From Siphonodentalium dalli (Eukaryota; Mollusca; Scaphopoda; Gadilida; Siphonodentaliidae), in contig CP136063.1 of NCBI GenBank assembly GCA_032622095.1, positions 278,561,426 through 278,625,425 on the forward strand: a DNA stretch of 64,000 nucleotides, read 5' to 3'. The notes beneath the pieces are model-generated. The model saw only the letters and a list, made by a program, of their open reading frames with translations. It was not told where the DNA came from and did no database searches. Position numbers and translations under genes: made by a program. Shown one piece after another: positions 22,741 to 35,239 of the stretch. How positions within the stretch are numbered: position 1 is the stretch's first letter; each line of letters starts with the position of its first letter.

Positions 22741-23441
22741 ATGTTGTGTTTTTCATAAATATATATATCAGATTTATGGAGGCATCAACTCAGTATTAGT
22801 GTTCATTGCTTCATGAAAATATTATCACAGACAGGCTAGGAGGCGACTCGGGCGAAATTCTCGCCCTTGGGCTGGCGAAGTCGCCCTCGGATGTCCGCAA
22901 GGCGAAAACGAAGTCGCCTTCAAAATTTGACAAAACCAGCTTAGGATTTACGGTAATTTTACTGGTGAAAATCTGACTCGTTTTGCAAAAAAATAAATAT
23001 ATCTAGATAGACTTAATTGTGCCAACGAGGCATTATATTTATCAATTATACATGGTGTACCCTATCCACATATTCTAATCAGGTTGTGTGCTTTTGAAAA
23101 TGGCAAATTGCTCTGACCAACGAAGTTTATGATGAGCTACTGGTTCGTTTTAAGGAGACTGGAATTTAGACCTTACTTTGTTCTGTCGGTCATTTTGTAA
23201 CCGCAAATTGTATAGCCATACTGTGCCATACATGGTCACCACCACTCATGCAGTAGCCAATGTGAACAACTAATACTGTCTTTGAATTTAAACTAAAACA
23301 TATCTATGAATTTTCAATTTTACAAAAGTATTGTGATTCACAGTGCATGTTACATATTGAGTTATACTTGTTTTGGAAAAATTTCCTCAAAACATTTCTA
23401 ATTTATCACCTCAAATCCATACAATAAACTTCATAGGTTTC
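22724..23441. other. non-coding with a GC-rich patch
   Basis: About 22831-22915 is unusually GC-rich, with opposed GGCGAC and GTCGCC motifs (AGGCGACTCGGGCGA, GAAGTCGCCCTCGG, AACGAAGTCGCCT) that could form hairpins. Nothing else was recognised. Confidence 0.45.
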
Positions 23442-26400
23442 TTAACCCTTCCATGACTGGAGATTCCTGAAATTTTGCGAAAACCATGTGCCAATGCATT
23501 CTCTTATATATGAGTCTCCCATAGGAAGCCTCGCATTTATAAGAGAACTAGCAGGGTTACCCGGCGTTGCCCAGGTTAATGTATGCTGTGGATATTTGTT
23601 GGGAATAGAGAATGCTCTTGCTTAAAGTGTTATACGTTTTCTCATAAATTGCATATTCAAATAGCATCACAAAACATGATTATTACAGTCATGGAAATAA
23701 GTAGTGACTCACATTGTCAATTGTCATTCTGTTTATCGCGATTAATCCGTTCCACCAATAATGAAGTATTTATTTATTTACAACTGCGTATACATTAGAC
23801 GTTATAATATGCTACATGAACATCATAAACACATTAGTTCGATAAAAGATGATAATTGGGTTTTACATATTGAGATGTATCAATCAATCTAGTGAGTTGG
23901 ATTAAGATCTCGAGGACACCTGGCTATCATATCTCCATGAAGATACAGACGTTTCAACGAAATTTCCAGGTGCTCCTCTGTTCATGGTGCTATATATTGG
24001 CTAAATATTCTTAGTTTAAACGAAATGTTGCTGCGCAAATATATCAGCTACATGTGCCAGGCACAGAGCGAGATTTTGAGTTGTTTATGTCAGTCGATGA
24101 GTCTGTTCTAAGACCCTTCTCAGATGTCAGTATTGGTAGGATCCTGAAAAGTCTTGTGCTACTAACTGCATTTTCTTGTATACCAGAAGAAACTATATTT
24201 GACTGCACTCTGTGACCACTATTTTTGAACAGGCCTCCATATCTCTTGACAAATTGTAACTTTTTGTGGAAACTGTATTGAATGGAACAGACTAAATTTT
24301 GTTATTATATATATGCAATCCTCTGACGGTTCGAGGTCTCTCAGTTTGCACGAATATATGTATCTCTTCAATAGAATGATAAATATACGTTTAATGCTTC
24401 TTCTAGTTATCTCTTTTTGCTAGCTCATTGTGTGAATGCCTTGATTGCCATTCCCATATAAATATGACTGTCAAGAAGATATAATTGTTCAAGTGACTTA
24501 TGTGGGTCACCACATGTCGGGATTGTGAAATGTGAACGCCCAACTACTTAAAATAATATGGAGATGGCCTGGTGACTGTATATAACTTATATGTGGATAT
24601 CGGCGAATAGAAATCTTATCAATGATAGTGCATATCCGCTCGCCATCCGTGACGCAAACGACACCAAATGTGATTTAATTCATGGTATATCATTAGAGAA
24701 AAACGTGTATGAATTTGGTGTAATTTGGTTTATTAAATCAATTGTTGATGCAACGCTGACTCGAACAACGCCATATTGCGAAGGTGATTATATATTCGTT
24801 TGGTGGAAATCAGCGACAAAACTATTTCACCATATTTTTTTAATTTCCCCTCCCACCAACAGCGTCATTTTAGAAAATTTTAACCCGCACCATTATCTTC
24901 CTTGTAAAAAGTTACCCCTCTTAGAACGCCTTGGTGCCATCTCGGTTGTACCGCGTGAAGTTATATATAGAACGCACACATACAGACAAAAAGACAGACA
25001 GACAGCACGATTATATTTCTTGTATCATTTGAGAAGAACGTGTCTGAATTTGATGGTAATTGGTACTAAAAATATTTTGTATCAGTTTTGGTGACCCTCC
25101 CGTCCCTATTTCGGACTCAAGCTGCACACACTAAGAATCATTAGAGATTATAGAAGCATATATAAGAAATTGGTGAAAATTGGCGAGTACACATATTCGT
25201 ATCAAATTTGAGGTCCCCATATCTCTCACCCATAGGGCACCAATTTGGTGTATCTAAACCACACGATAAGATTCCTCGTATGACGGAGAAGAAGATGTAT
25301 CAATCTGGTGGAAATCGGCACTAAAGATATAGATATATGTTTTTGTGTCACTCTCATCTCTATACACCACTGACTCGAATGGCCCCACTTGTGACATCAT
25401 TAAACCACACGATTACACTCCTGATATCATGGAGAAGATTGTTTATAAGTTTGGTGATAATCGGCGACTAAACAATTTTTTTTATCAAATTTGGTGCCAA
25501 TCCCTCCCCTCTCCGCCTCTCACCCAAACAACACCATTATGGCATCTTTAAATCACGATTAGATTCCTCGTATCATGGATAAGAACGTGTATCAATTTGG
25601 TGGAAATTGGCGCTAAAAAAAGTGTGCATCAATTTTGGTGCCCCTGTCCCTTTCAATGCAACCCTGACTCGAATGAGGCCACATTTGACAGATAAAAGCC
25701 ACACCATTAGACTCCTCATACCATGGGGATGATTTTGTATAAGTGTGGTGGCAATCGGCGACTTATTATCAAATTTAGTGCCCACCCCTCCCAATCTCTC
25801 ATCCAAAAACAACAATTTGGCGTTGTTAAATCGCACAATTAGATTCCTTGTATCATGAAGAAGAATATATATCAATTTGGTGGAAAATTAGTTTGATCAA
25901 TTTTGGTGCCCCTCTCCCCTTCCGTTCATCCCTGACTCAAACGACGCCACTTTTGACATATTTAAACCACACCGTTGGATTCTTCATATCATGGGGATGA
26001 TTATATGTAAGTTTCGTGGCAATCGGCGACAGAACAAAAATCTGCCCCCCCCTTTCCGGGCACCCCTGACGCGAACGGTGCGACTTTTGCCATATTTGAA
26101 CAACGCCATTAGATTCCTCATATTATGGGGATGATTATATATAAGTTTGGTGGCAATCGGCGACCAATTTTTTTTCTGCCCCTCCCCCTTTTCTGCCCCT
26201 GACAACAACGGCGTCACTTTAGAAAATTCTAACCCCGACCATTATCTTTCTCGTAAAAAGCTACTCCTAGTAGACCCCTTTGGCATCATCTAGATGGTCC
26301 CCTGTGAATTTCTATAGAACACAGACAGACAGACAGACAGACAGACATTCGCAAATATAGATATAGATAGATACAATGGCCTAACAATATTTACCTAGAA

Positions 26401-26526
26401 CTTGTAAGCCAGTGTATTCTCTTATATATGCGAGGCTCCTTATGGGTGACTTGCATATATAAGAGAATGCATTGACTCATGATCTTTAATGCTGCACCAG
26501 TGCTGCTCCCGCCATGAAAGGGTTAA
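23442..26526. mobile_element. piggyBac-like MITE, type 4, split by a 2.8-kb insertion
   Basis: The left part (23442-23546: TTAACCCTTCCATGACTGGA, first hairpin) and right part (26374-26526: GGCCTAACAATATTTACC, second hairpin, CATGAAAGGGTTAA) make one element like 16660-16922. The break falls in AAGAGAA / TACAATGGCC at the base of the first hairpin. Confidence 0.85.
23547..26373 (+). mobile_element. 2.8-kb unclassified insertion with degenerate internal repeats
   Basis: Begins with CTAGCAGGGTTACCCGGCGT and ends in (ACAG)n followed by (GATA)n, a retroposon-like asymmetry with no terminal inverted repeats. From about 24640 to 26280 it holds diverged repeats of roughly 140-200 bases with recurring motifs (AATTTGGTGGAAATCGGCG, ATTAGATTCCTCGTATCATG, GACTCGAACGACGCCA). 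The 167-codon frame at 24591-25094 crosses them and shows no protein motif. No reverse transcriptase was found, so it could be a non-autonomous or 5'-truncated element. Confidence 0.65.
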
Positions 26527-26993
26527 AGGTACTCAATCCGATTAGACGCTCCTAAATGACTATTTCTTTGGCTTGGGGGTAGAAAATATTTGATTCGAGT
26601 CGAGGAACCCACCCACCAAAGCTCAGAGTGATTAGATATCGATTTTTGAAATCTATTAATTTTCGGAGATGTGGGGCCATTGTGGGCCACAAGTTGGCAG
26701 AACCACGTGCTCAAAACTGACAAATTGCGGGTGTAAGATGGATAACTCTAAAATCCAGTGGTTATTATTGTTAACAGTAATCACTTGATTTTAGAGTTAT
26801 CCATCTTACACCCGCAATTTGTCCGTTTTGAGCATGTGGCCCACATCTCCGAAAATTAATAGATTTCAAAAATCGATATCTAATCACTCTGAGCTTTGAT
26901 GGGTGGGTTCCTCGACTCGTATCAAATATTTTCTACCCCCAAAGCCAAAGAAATAGTAATTTAGGAGCATCTAATCGGATTGAGTACCTTTAA
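26523..26993. mobile_element. TTAA-flanked fold-back element (AAGGTACTCAATCC ends)
   Basis: TTAAAGGTACTCAATCCGAT is mirrored at 26974-26993. The arms (about 225 bases) are near-perfect reverse complements meeting near 26760. Its left TTAA is also the right TTAA of the type 4 element ending at 26526. Relatives lie at 11460, 20850 and 1414. Confidence 0.87.
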
Positions 26994-27020
26994 AGTTCAA
27001 TATTGTAATGTATATGCATC

Positions 27021-27250
27021 ACTCATATAACCAAGATTGGAAGGGAAATTTTCAGTGCTTGTAACAGTTTACATAAGCTTTTACATGTAGGTAAGCTGTG
27101 GGTTATCTGAACATATTGCAGGGGAATGAACTACGGTTTACCTAAGCTTAAACCAGGGGAACGAAACAAAAGTTTACACAAATGTTCAAATGTGCAATCC
27201 TAAATATATATAAAGGATGCCAATGCAGGTGTCTACAGTGTGCATCTCAA
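27021..27250. repeat. duplicated segment, empty-site copy
   Basis: Counterpart of 22275-22740 without the hAT-like element; the unoccupied target is GCCAATGC at 27219-27226. Confidence 0.85.
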
Positions 27251-27326
27251 CACTCTTTTTACTGTAAAAATTAGTTTACATTAAAGATGGATTATATTTT
27301 CATTTAACAATTTTGAAATAGTTGTG

Positions 27327-27777
27327 TGGTTATTAAATAATAAATATGAATTGAAGACCCCTGTTCGGAAATGCTCCTATCAATTAATATTGATTTTATT
27401 GTGAATATTTTATTATGAATTGAGATGATTAAATATGACAATTTATTGTTCTATTTTTTAGAACAGACCATTCAGGCGATACCTTATACTGATAGAGATC
27501 ATTAGGGTGTTCCCATAGCTACGTTCCGAATGTCAATCGGATTGGTTGTTTGTATTGTTTTATTCCAAAGTTATAAGCGATAATGAGTCCAATTAACGTT
27601 TATTTGTGACAAAGTTACACAATAAAATTTCTGGCCTGTTAACAGTAACCATTATTGTTTGTTAGCTAAATAACTACATGTTTTTAGACCAGATAATAGT
27701 CGAAATATAATGAATATTAATCGATAGAAGCATTTCCGGACAGTGGTCTTCGATTCATATCTAATATTTTATACCCC
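27327..27777. mobile_element. unclassified element with ~75-base inverted termini
   Basis: The left arm (AAATATGAATTGAAGACCCC, GTTCGGAAATGCTCC) is mirrored at 27702-27777 (GAAGCATTTCCGGAC, GTGGTCTTCGATTCATAT). The interior is AT-rich and non-coding. Confidence 0.7.
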
Positions 27778-27934
27778 GGTGACTATATAGCACATGTTTA
27801 CAAAGAGATTGACCATCTTTAAGCTTAATATGAACCTTGAACATTATGTGCCGCTTCATAAATCATTTACTCATAACATTATGGTGGAGTTTTGCTTGTA
27901 TGCTACAACTACTTTCATACTCAGGTAAACGATA

Positions 27935-28335
27935 TTAACCCTTTACCCAACATAAGGGCCCTGTGCCAATGCATTCTCTTATATATGCGAGTCGACCATA
28001 GGTCGCCTCGCATATATAAGAGAATGCATTGGCTTAACACATTAAAAATTATAAAATTGTTAAAGAATGTAAAAAAAAATGGTAAAAAGTGTTAAAAAAA
28101 AGTTTTTTTTTAGGCCAATGCATTCTCTTATATATGCGAGGCGACCTATGGTCGACTCGCATATATAAGAGAATGCATTGGCACAGGACATAACTGTAAC
28201 TATCACAATGTGGTCAAGGAGCCGGTTCCAATGATATCCATATTTGTATGGTTCTATTGAGACAGACCGAAGATATTTCAGGCTGTTGAAGCTTTATTTG
28301 GCCGGTTTTGGCCGGTTTGTTGGGTAAAGGGTTAA
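27935..28335. mobile_element. piggyBac-like MITE, type 3, copy 2
   Basis: TTAACCCTTTACCCAACA to TGTTGGGTAAAGGGTTAA, with two opposed cassettes and the subterminal segment GGAGCCGGTTCCAATGATAT seen in all full copies. Confidence 0.9.
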
Positions 28336-29155
28336 TTGCTGATATAGTTTAGCATCGGCATTGACATTCTTGCTTGCCATATTTTTTTGTGATGCTCACC
28401 GTATTAGAAAATTTCAACTTTACCAGTAATAGGATATGCAATGATAACCAAATAATTCAAATCCATTTAATGTTACTTCTTAGTCGATCATACAAATTAC
28501 AATAGTTATGTATAACCCAAATATGTAATTCTCATGAGTTATACCATTATTATAGGTTATAACAGCAGAATTTGTTTACTTTATTTTTGTGCATGTTTTA
28601 TGACAACACAACTTTAATTAAATTAATTTTCTTCTTTTTGGGAACATAAAATCCTTTTTTCAAAACTCTCTTTCAGAAGTTAGGAATAGACATATTTGGC
28701 AAATTCACAAAATTTATCTTTAACAGGTAGCCTCATCTGCATATATTTCAATTTCAATGTATTGCATGCAACCCAACTCACAATATTTGTCAGAATATTC
28801 TTCTTAATGCAGCCAACATGTTTGTACATGGCTTTGGTATGGCAATATTGCACTAATCATTTTCAATATTCTTGAAGAAAACAATTTGATGCAAATTAAA
28901 TCCTATTAATTTATAGAAACCAAAGACATTATCCTAGCATAATATCAATGAGCTTGCTATATATTGAGAGTCAATTACACTTATTATGTATTCAATATTA
29001 TTTGATGTGTGATATTTTAAAGCTAATTTATTATTCACCAACAGAATATGATGTTAAGTTTTTTTTAGCTGAAGATGTTTAGAGACTGCTAGTACAAACT
29101 AATTGATATTCTTATATTACTGGAGAAAGAAAACTGTTTATATCTGTGTTTACAA
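28336..29155. other. non-coding
   Basis: AT-rich; no gene or repeat was recognised. Confidence 0.5.
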
Positions 29156-29439
29156 CAAGCCTGAGTTTAGTGTGCCTGTCATTTGCAGAATGAGGTCCCC
29201 AGAGGGTGAATTTAGTGATGCTATCCCACATAGCGGGCTAGCATCACTAAATTTACCCTCTGGGGACCTCATTCTGCTTAGGCATAATTTAGGAACTTCA
29301 ATCTGAGTCTATGTCTCCCATTGCAGATGAGGCCATGCAGAATGAGGTCCCCAGAGGGTGAATTTGCAGGATAGCGTCACTAAATTCACCCTCTGGGGAC
29401 CTCATTCTGCAAATGACAGGCACACTAAACTCAGGCTTG
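29156..29439. mobile_element. hAT-like palindromic MITE with 8-base duplication
   Basis: CAAGCCTGAGTTTAGTGTGC to GCACACTAAACTCAGGCTTG. The exact 8-base direct repeat GTTTACAA lies at 29148-29155 and 29440-29447. Confidence 0.92.
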
Positions 29440-29447
29440 GTTTACAA

Positions 29448-30026
29448 TGGAAAAGATGTGGTATGAAATACTATATTAGTTTTTACATGTATTATGCTTT
29501 TATTCTCTGTCCATTGAATCCTTGGCACTTACGTGGTGTGAGAATTGGAATCCGAGAATAGTAATAGTTTTTTTTTCATTGATGCCTTCTGATGGTTGAA
29601 TGATATGGTATATTACTCACAATTTCCTATGGATAATACATTCTCCTGTTGACTCCTGGTGATTATTTGTATATAAATGAAAATGGTGTGACTTTATCTG
29701 TTGGTCATAATGAATACACCCTCATTCACCCCATGCTGTGATGGCCAGGGTTCACTCAATTTTTTGTTAACATTTCTGAATTTGTTTGGACTTTTTCCAG
29801 AAACTTTGGCCAAATTGACAAAATCTAAATATGGAATTATAGAGAAAAATTAAACTAAAACAAAACTATAAAACACGTACAAAATTTAGTGGTAAATTAC
29901 ATAAATTTGAATTGGATGAAAGTGACAATGGAAATATGCACTGATGGGAACCACAAAAACTGTAATGAGTCTAGCTGGTAAGGTGTAACATAAACAAGCA
30001 CTGCATTGTCTTACTAGTATTATGCA
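29448..30026. other. non-coding
   Basis: No gene or repeat was recognised. Confidence 0.5.
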
Positions 30027-30034
30027 ACCATGAA

Positions 30035-30288
30035 CAAGCCTTGAAATAGGGTGTCTGTCATTTGCAGAATGAGGTCCCCAGAGGGTGAATTTAGTGATGC
30101 TACCCCGCATAGCAGGCTAGCATCACCAAATTCACCCTCTGGGGACCTCATTCTGCTTGCACCTCAGCAGAATGAGGTCCCCAGAGGGTGAATTTGGTGA
30201 TGCTAGCCCGCTATGCGGGGTAGCATCACTAAATTCACCCTCTGGGGACCTCATTCTGCAAATGACAGACACCCTATTTCAAGGCTTG
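30035..30288. mobile_element. hAT-like palindromic MITE with 8-base duplication
   Basis: CAAGCCTTGAAATAGGGTG to its mirror. The exact direct repeat ACCATGAA lies at 30027-30034 and 30289-30296. Two opposed modules with GCATAGCAGGCTAGC and GCTAGCCCGCTATGCGGGG sit inside. The 99-codon frame at 30213-30512 crosses this element and the next satellite. Confidence 0.93.
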
Positions 30289-30330
30289 ACCATGAAGCAG
30301 TAAAGTGTTGTCTCTTGATTAACCTCTGGA

Positions 30331-30845
30331 CTGCTATATGTCAGTACTGTAACATGTCACGCTGTGTGCTATATGTCAGTACTGAATACGGATGTAACAT
30401 GTCACGCTGTGTGCTATACGTCCTTACTGTAACATGTCACGCTGTGTGCTATATGTCAGTACTGAATACGGATGTAACATGTCACGCTGTGTGCTATACG
30501 TCCTTACTGTAACATGTCACGCTGTGTGCTATACGTCCTTACTGTAACATGTCACGCTGTGTGCTATATGTCCTTACTGTAACATGTCACGCTGTGTGCT
30601 ATACGTCCTTACTGTAACATGTCACGATGTGTGCTATACGTCCTTACTGTAACATGTCACGCTGTGTGCTATACGTCCTTACTGCAGGTAACATGTCACG
30701 CTGTGTGCTATACGTCCTTACTGAGTATGGATGTAACATGTCACGCTGTGTGCTATACGTCCTTACTGTAACATGTCACGCTGTGTGCTATACGTCCTTA
30801 CTGTAACATGTCACGCTGTGTGCTATACGTCCTTACTGAGTATGG
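30331..30845. repeat. 35-base satellite with spacer variants
   Basis: The unit is about 35 bases (TAACATGTCACGCTGTGTGC, TATACGTCCTTACTG), roughly 14 copies. Some units carry an extra AATACGGATG or GAGTATGGATG, giving local higher-order structure. Copies are highly similar. Confidence 0.92.
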
Positions 30846-31712
30846 ACCTACTACAGCAAACTATCGGTGCATCGGAACGACTATATCTCAAAGTTTCAAA
30901 TAGTGTATGATGTTCCACGATTCTGAATAATAATAGCCTTTCAACTGATTCAGTTTTATGGTTTTCATGATATTCTCGTTAAAATTTTTCCACTGGAAAA
31001 TGGCCATAATGTCAATTGCCCCGCATACGATGTCATAACGTCATTAGCTGTGAAGGTGTTGAAAATGACACCATTCTAGCGGCTGATCATCATTGTTTTG
31101 ATAAATCGGGTTTGTGTAACTTTTTATAAATTGATGATAATCAGAGTGGTGATTGCTGAATGTAGCATTGAAACTTGGCCAAAAATTTGGCATTGGCTAA
31201 ATAAAATTTGTTTTTGCCATTTTTTTTTAATTTGCCATTGGCCAATTTGGTCACGACAGTGTAAACGCTGGCTATGGCCGAGTGTGGATCAATTAGCAAC
31301 ATGAGACAAACAGAAGGATGCTATGTCTCTATAAGCATTATAAAAACCATATGTCTCAGATAACATAGGAAATTAGAGCTATTTATATGTCTATACTGTG
31401 TGGCTATCTCACCTTAGAAATATCCCACCAAACATGCTCAACTTTATTGTCTTATCTAGAGTAATTTATTTGATGTCTTTATTATGTTCTAATGGGCCTT
31501 AGCTTTCTAACAGGCCTTAACTTTCTAATGGGCCTTAGCTTTAAAGTCTGCCTTAGGAATATTAATGCCTACTGAAAGTTGAAATGTTACTTGTATGACA
31601 CAGTTGTATACTTGACTGGCCAGGGCTCTGAGGGCTGACCCAGGTTCGGACCATGTATTCATTGAGTGGCTGTCCACACTCTGTACTAAAGGAACTCAAG
31701 AAATATATGGAT
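30846..31712. other. non-coding
   Basis: No gene was recognised. About 31170-31275 (TTGGCATTGGCTAAATAAA, CCATTGGCCAATTTGG) resembles the subterminal motif of the hAT-like element at 47617-48851 and may be a relic. Confidence 0.45.
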
Positions 31713-32262
31713 TTAAAGGGGTACTGTACGCCAATTTCAATAAATGCCCGGCTATGATCTAATATTAATAATATATATAAATATAAGTAATTTGAGTCAA
31801 AGATGTATTCTGTAAATGTTCAGGTTAACAGGATATCTTAAAATCAACAATTATTTGATATAAATTAAATTACAAAATTCTGTGTACAAGACTTAATCAA
31901 ATTAATTGACAGCAAGTGGATTTGAAAAAATGTGTGGCACACATGATTGTGTAAAAAATATTGTTGATACAGGGCGTAAACTCGAGCCACTCGCGGACTT
32001 GTGACTATACAATAACTTAAATGCATATATTTGACTAATATGCATATAATATAAAAAAATTTGGTACATTTGCTTGAAACTACAAAAATTACTCGACGAC
32101 GATAGTTCTATTTTCGCATTCCAGAAAATCTGCAATCCGTAACATTACTTCATACTCAACAGACTTTTACATAATGGAAATCTGCCTTAATCTGGTTACC
32201 TTATTCTATGAAGCAGACACTATAGAAACTAACAACAACATTCGAGTACAGTATCCCTTTAA
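31713..32262. mobile_element. TTAA-flanked MITE (AAGGGGTACTGTACG ends)
   Basis: TTAAAGGGGTACTGTACG on the left, CGAGTACAGTATCCCTTTAA on the right. The inside is AT-rich. The 77-codon minus-strand frame inside has no recognisable motif. Confidence 0.65.
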
Positions 32263-33087
32263 GGGGAGGCACATAACCAATTTTGAAAGGGAATTTTTAT
32301 GCTAAACTGCTGAGAAAAATTATATATCGAGCAGTTGTTGAGAAACTAAAATATCATTAAACAGTTATAACATTTAGCTCACACTGTTAGGTAAATTAAG
32401 TTTTCTCACTTCAATGTCATGTTAAATAATGTTTTTCTTGGCCAAGACAATGAAGACATGTATATCAACATTAAAAGTGAATTGTGTTTCAAATTGATAT
32501 CTAGTCCTTCGGTAGTATGCATATCAGGTCAATTCAAGTTAACAATCGACCATTGTTTCCAAAAAATCCAACACTCACATCTGTTGCACCATTTCAGAGA
32601 ACACAGGAACAAAAAATTGTAAATTTTTAACCATTCTTCCAGTAACCCAAGCTGGAAACGGGTCAGCCCCAACCTGTAGGCCTATCTATTTATGATTTTT
32701 GCAGCCCATGTCACCATGCCAGTTTTTTGCCTTGTGTTACATGTAACATATGGCCCTGTGATCTCCCATTGTGAGTGGATTAACTTTATTGATGGGTTAT
32801 TATTAAAGGCACCCATAGTGTTCGCACTGCACATTTTGAAAATTTGAGTATCAGATATCAGTGAAAAGAACATTAAAATACCACTTACCAAAATGAAGTA
32901 CATTCTTCTCAGATGAAAGTGCGAGGAAAGGTTTTCACGATTGAATCCCAAATTTAAAAAAATCAACCAATGTTGGTAGCAGCAGTGAATGATTTTAAGT
33001 AATTTAATTATCGTCATTCCATTGAATTGATCAATCATTTATTATATCACAGAAATTGGAATCATTATTCTAAAACTTACTATTTTT
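32263..33087. other. non-coding
   Basis: The 118-codon minus-strand frame (32682-33038) was inspected. It has no recognisable domain, biased composition and no splice context, so no gene is called. Confidence 0.45.
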
Positions 33088-33397
33088 AGCCTAAATTATC
33101 TTGGGTCTGTCTCAATAAAACCATACAAATATGGATATCATTGGAACCGGCTCATTGACCACATTGTGATGGTTACAGTTATGCCCTGTGCCAATGCATT
33201 CTCTTATATATGCGAGTCGACCATAGGTCGCCTCGCATATATAAGAGAATGCATTGGCCTTACATTCTTTAACAATTTTATAATTTTTAATGTGTTAAGC
33301 CAATGCATTCTCTTATATATGCGAGGCGACCTATGGTCGACTCGCATATATAAGAGAATGCATTGGCACAGGGCCCTTCTGTTGGGTAAAGGGTTAA
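33088..33397. mobile_element. piggyBac-like MITE, type 3, left-truncated
   Basis: Lacks the outer ~70 bases at the left; starts in the subterminal segment (GCCTAAATTATCTTGGG). Two opposed cassettes and the right end TGTTGGGTAAAGGGTTAA are intact. Confidence 0.85.
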
Positions 33398-33474
33398 AAC
33401 TCTATGCATATAGTGCATATATACAGTAACTGATGTTTGTCCTTGTCTTATTTATATATAAATAATATTGCAAA

Positions 33475-33892
33475 CAAGACTCTGTTTAGTATGCCTGTCA
33501 TTTTCAGAATGAGGTCCCCAGAGGGTGAATTTAGTGACGCTATCCCGTATAGTGGGTTAGCATCACTAAATTCACCCTCTGGGGACCTCATTCTGCTTAG
33601 GCCTCATCTTCTCTGTAAAGTTTATTTATTATCAAATTTCTATAGAAACTTCTTGACATAGATTCTATTTCTTTTTTAGTTTAGTTTTTCTATGTCGCAA
33701 AATTGGCAGCTGACACATTGCATAATCGAGGTTCCCAATGGGTATACATCACAATATTCACCATTTTGGAACTTCAAATCTGAGTCTATGTCTCCCATAG
33801 CAAATGACGCCATGCAGAAGGAGGTCCCCAGAGGGTGAATTTGGTGATGCTAGCCCGCTATGCAAATGACAAGCACACCAAACTCAGGCTTG
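33475..33892. mobile_element. hAT-like palindromic MITE, diverged copy
   Basis: CAAGACTCTGTTTAGTATGC to GCACACCAAACTCAGGCTTG; the right palindromic module is half deleted. The flanks do not match well, so no target duplication is claimed. Confidence 0.75.
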
Positions 33893-34193
33893 TTTGGGAA
33901 CACTATGTGTGGCTTTCATGAAAAATCTAATATAGTTGAATACTCAAAATTAAGTACTGCTCAATTTAATATTTCGTAGAAACAGGGCAAGAATATTGAG
34001 CCATCTTGTTTTATGTATCTCTGGTGACTTAGTGGATCCTTGATGACTTAATTGTGGCAGTAAGGGTGGAGACCCATATCCATGTCAGCCTGAATTCCTA
34101 AAGCTGACTCAAGTTCAGGTATCCTAATATGCTATCTTTAATTTTTGTATTAATATTAACATGACATAGATCAAACATACTCATTCACAGATG

Positions 34194-34446
34194 CAAGCCT
34201 TGAAATAGTGAGCCTGTCATTTGCAGAATGAGGTCCTCAGAGGGTGAATTTAGTGATGCTACCCCCATTGTGGGCTAGCATCACCAAATTCACCCTCTGG
34301 GAACCTCATTCTGCTTAGGCCTTAGCAGAATGAGGATCCCAGAGGGTGAATTTGGTGATGCTAGCCCGCTATGTGGGGTAGCATCACTAAATTCACCCTC
34401 CGGGGACCTCATTCTGCAAATGACAGGCACACTATTTCAAGGCTTG
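34194..34446. mobile_element. hAT-like palindromic MITE with 8-base duplication
   Basis: CAAGCCTTGAAATAGTGAGC to GCACACTATTTCAAGGCTTG. The exact direct repeat CACAGATG lies at 34186-34193 and 34447-34454. Confidence 0.93.
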
Positions 34447-34454
34447 CACAGATG

Positions 34455-34854
34455 TGGTTTCTAATTTCTTCTATACTTTCAGTTTTATGTTCTAATTTTT
34501 GGAAACCTGGCCAGAAATATGGCTTTTAAGATGGAAAAGCTGCCAATAACAGGCATCTAGTCAATTCGGATTCAATAGTCTAGACTAGAGCACTGATTTG
34601 CTTCCGTTTTAGATACTTCGCTATTCGCTCTAATTGATTGCTGACTCCTTGAGTATTATTTATTGTAAAAAAATGTCTGAAATCACTGGTTAGGTCTTGG
34701 AAGTTAAAGCATAAATCTTTTAACCCTTGGTTAACTGAAGACTTAATGACTATTGTTTTATAATTTTGAATTCTGTTGACTCATTTGTGGGAATGTTCAA
34801 CTAACAGCTTATGCTTCTAGTATCTGAACATCATCACAGATGAATAATGGGCTA
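34455..34854. other. non-coding
   Basis: No gene or repeat was recognised. Confidence 0.5.
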
Positions 34855-35199
34855 TTAACCCTTTACCCAACAGAACGGCCCTGTGCCAATGCATTCTCTT
34901 ATATATGCGAGTCTTATAAAAATGATAAAATTGTTAAAGAATGAAAGAAAAAATGGTAAAAAGTGTTAAAAAAAAGATTTTTTTTAGGCCAATGCATTCT
35001 CTTATATATGCGAGGCGACCTATGGTCGACTCGCATATATAAGAGAATGCATTGGCACAGGGCATAACTGTAACCATCACAATGTGGTCAATGAACCGGT
35101 TCCAATGATATCCATATTTGTATGGTTTTATTGAGACAGACCCAAGATAATTTAGGCTGTTGCAGCTTTATTTGGCCGGTTTGTTGGGTAAAGGGTTCA
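34855..35199. mobile_element. piggyBac-like MITE, type 3, internally deleted
   Basis: TTAACCCTTTACCCAACA to GGGTAAAGGGTTCA (last TTAA mutated). The first hairpin is cut after ATATGCGAGTC and joined to ATTAAAAATTATAAAATTG-type spacer; the second is intact. Confidence 0.85.
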
Positions 35200-35239
35200 T
35201 TTCAAAGCTGAATGGGGGAATCTATTAAGATTTATTCTA

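Noticed and set aside
24591-25094. 167-codon open frame
   Set aside because: It crosses degenerate repeats inside an inserted element, shows no domain, and the same motifs are out of frame in neighbouring units.
32682-33038. 118-codon minus-strand open frame
   Set aside because: No recognisable family, no splice context and lysine/phenylalanine-rich composition typical of AT-rich DNA.
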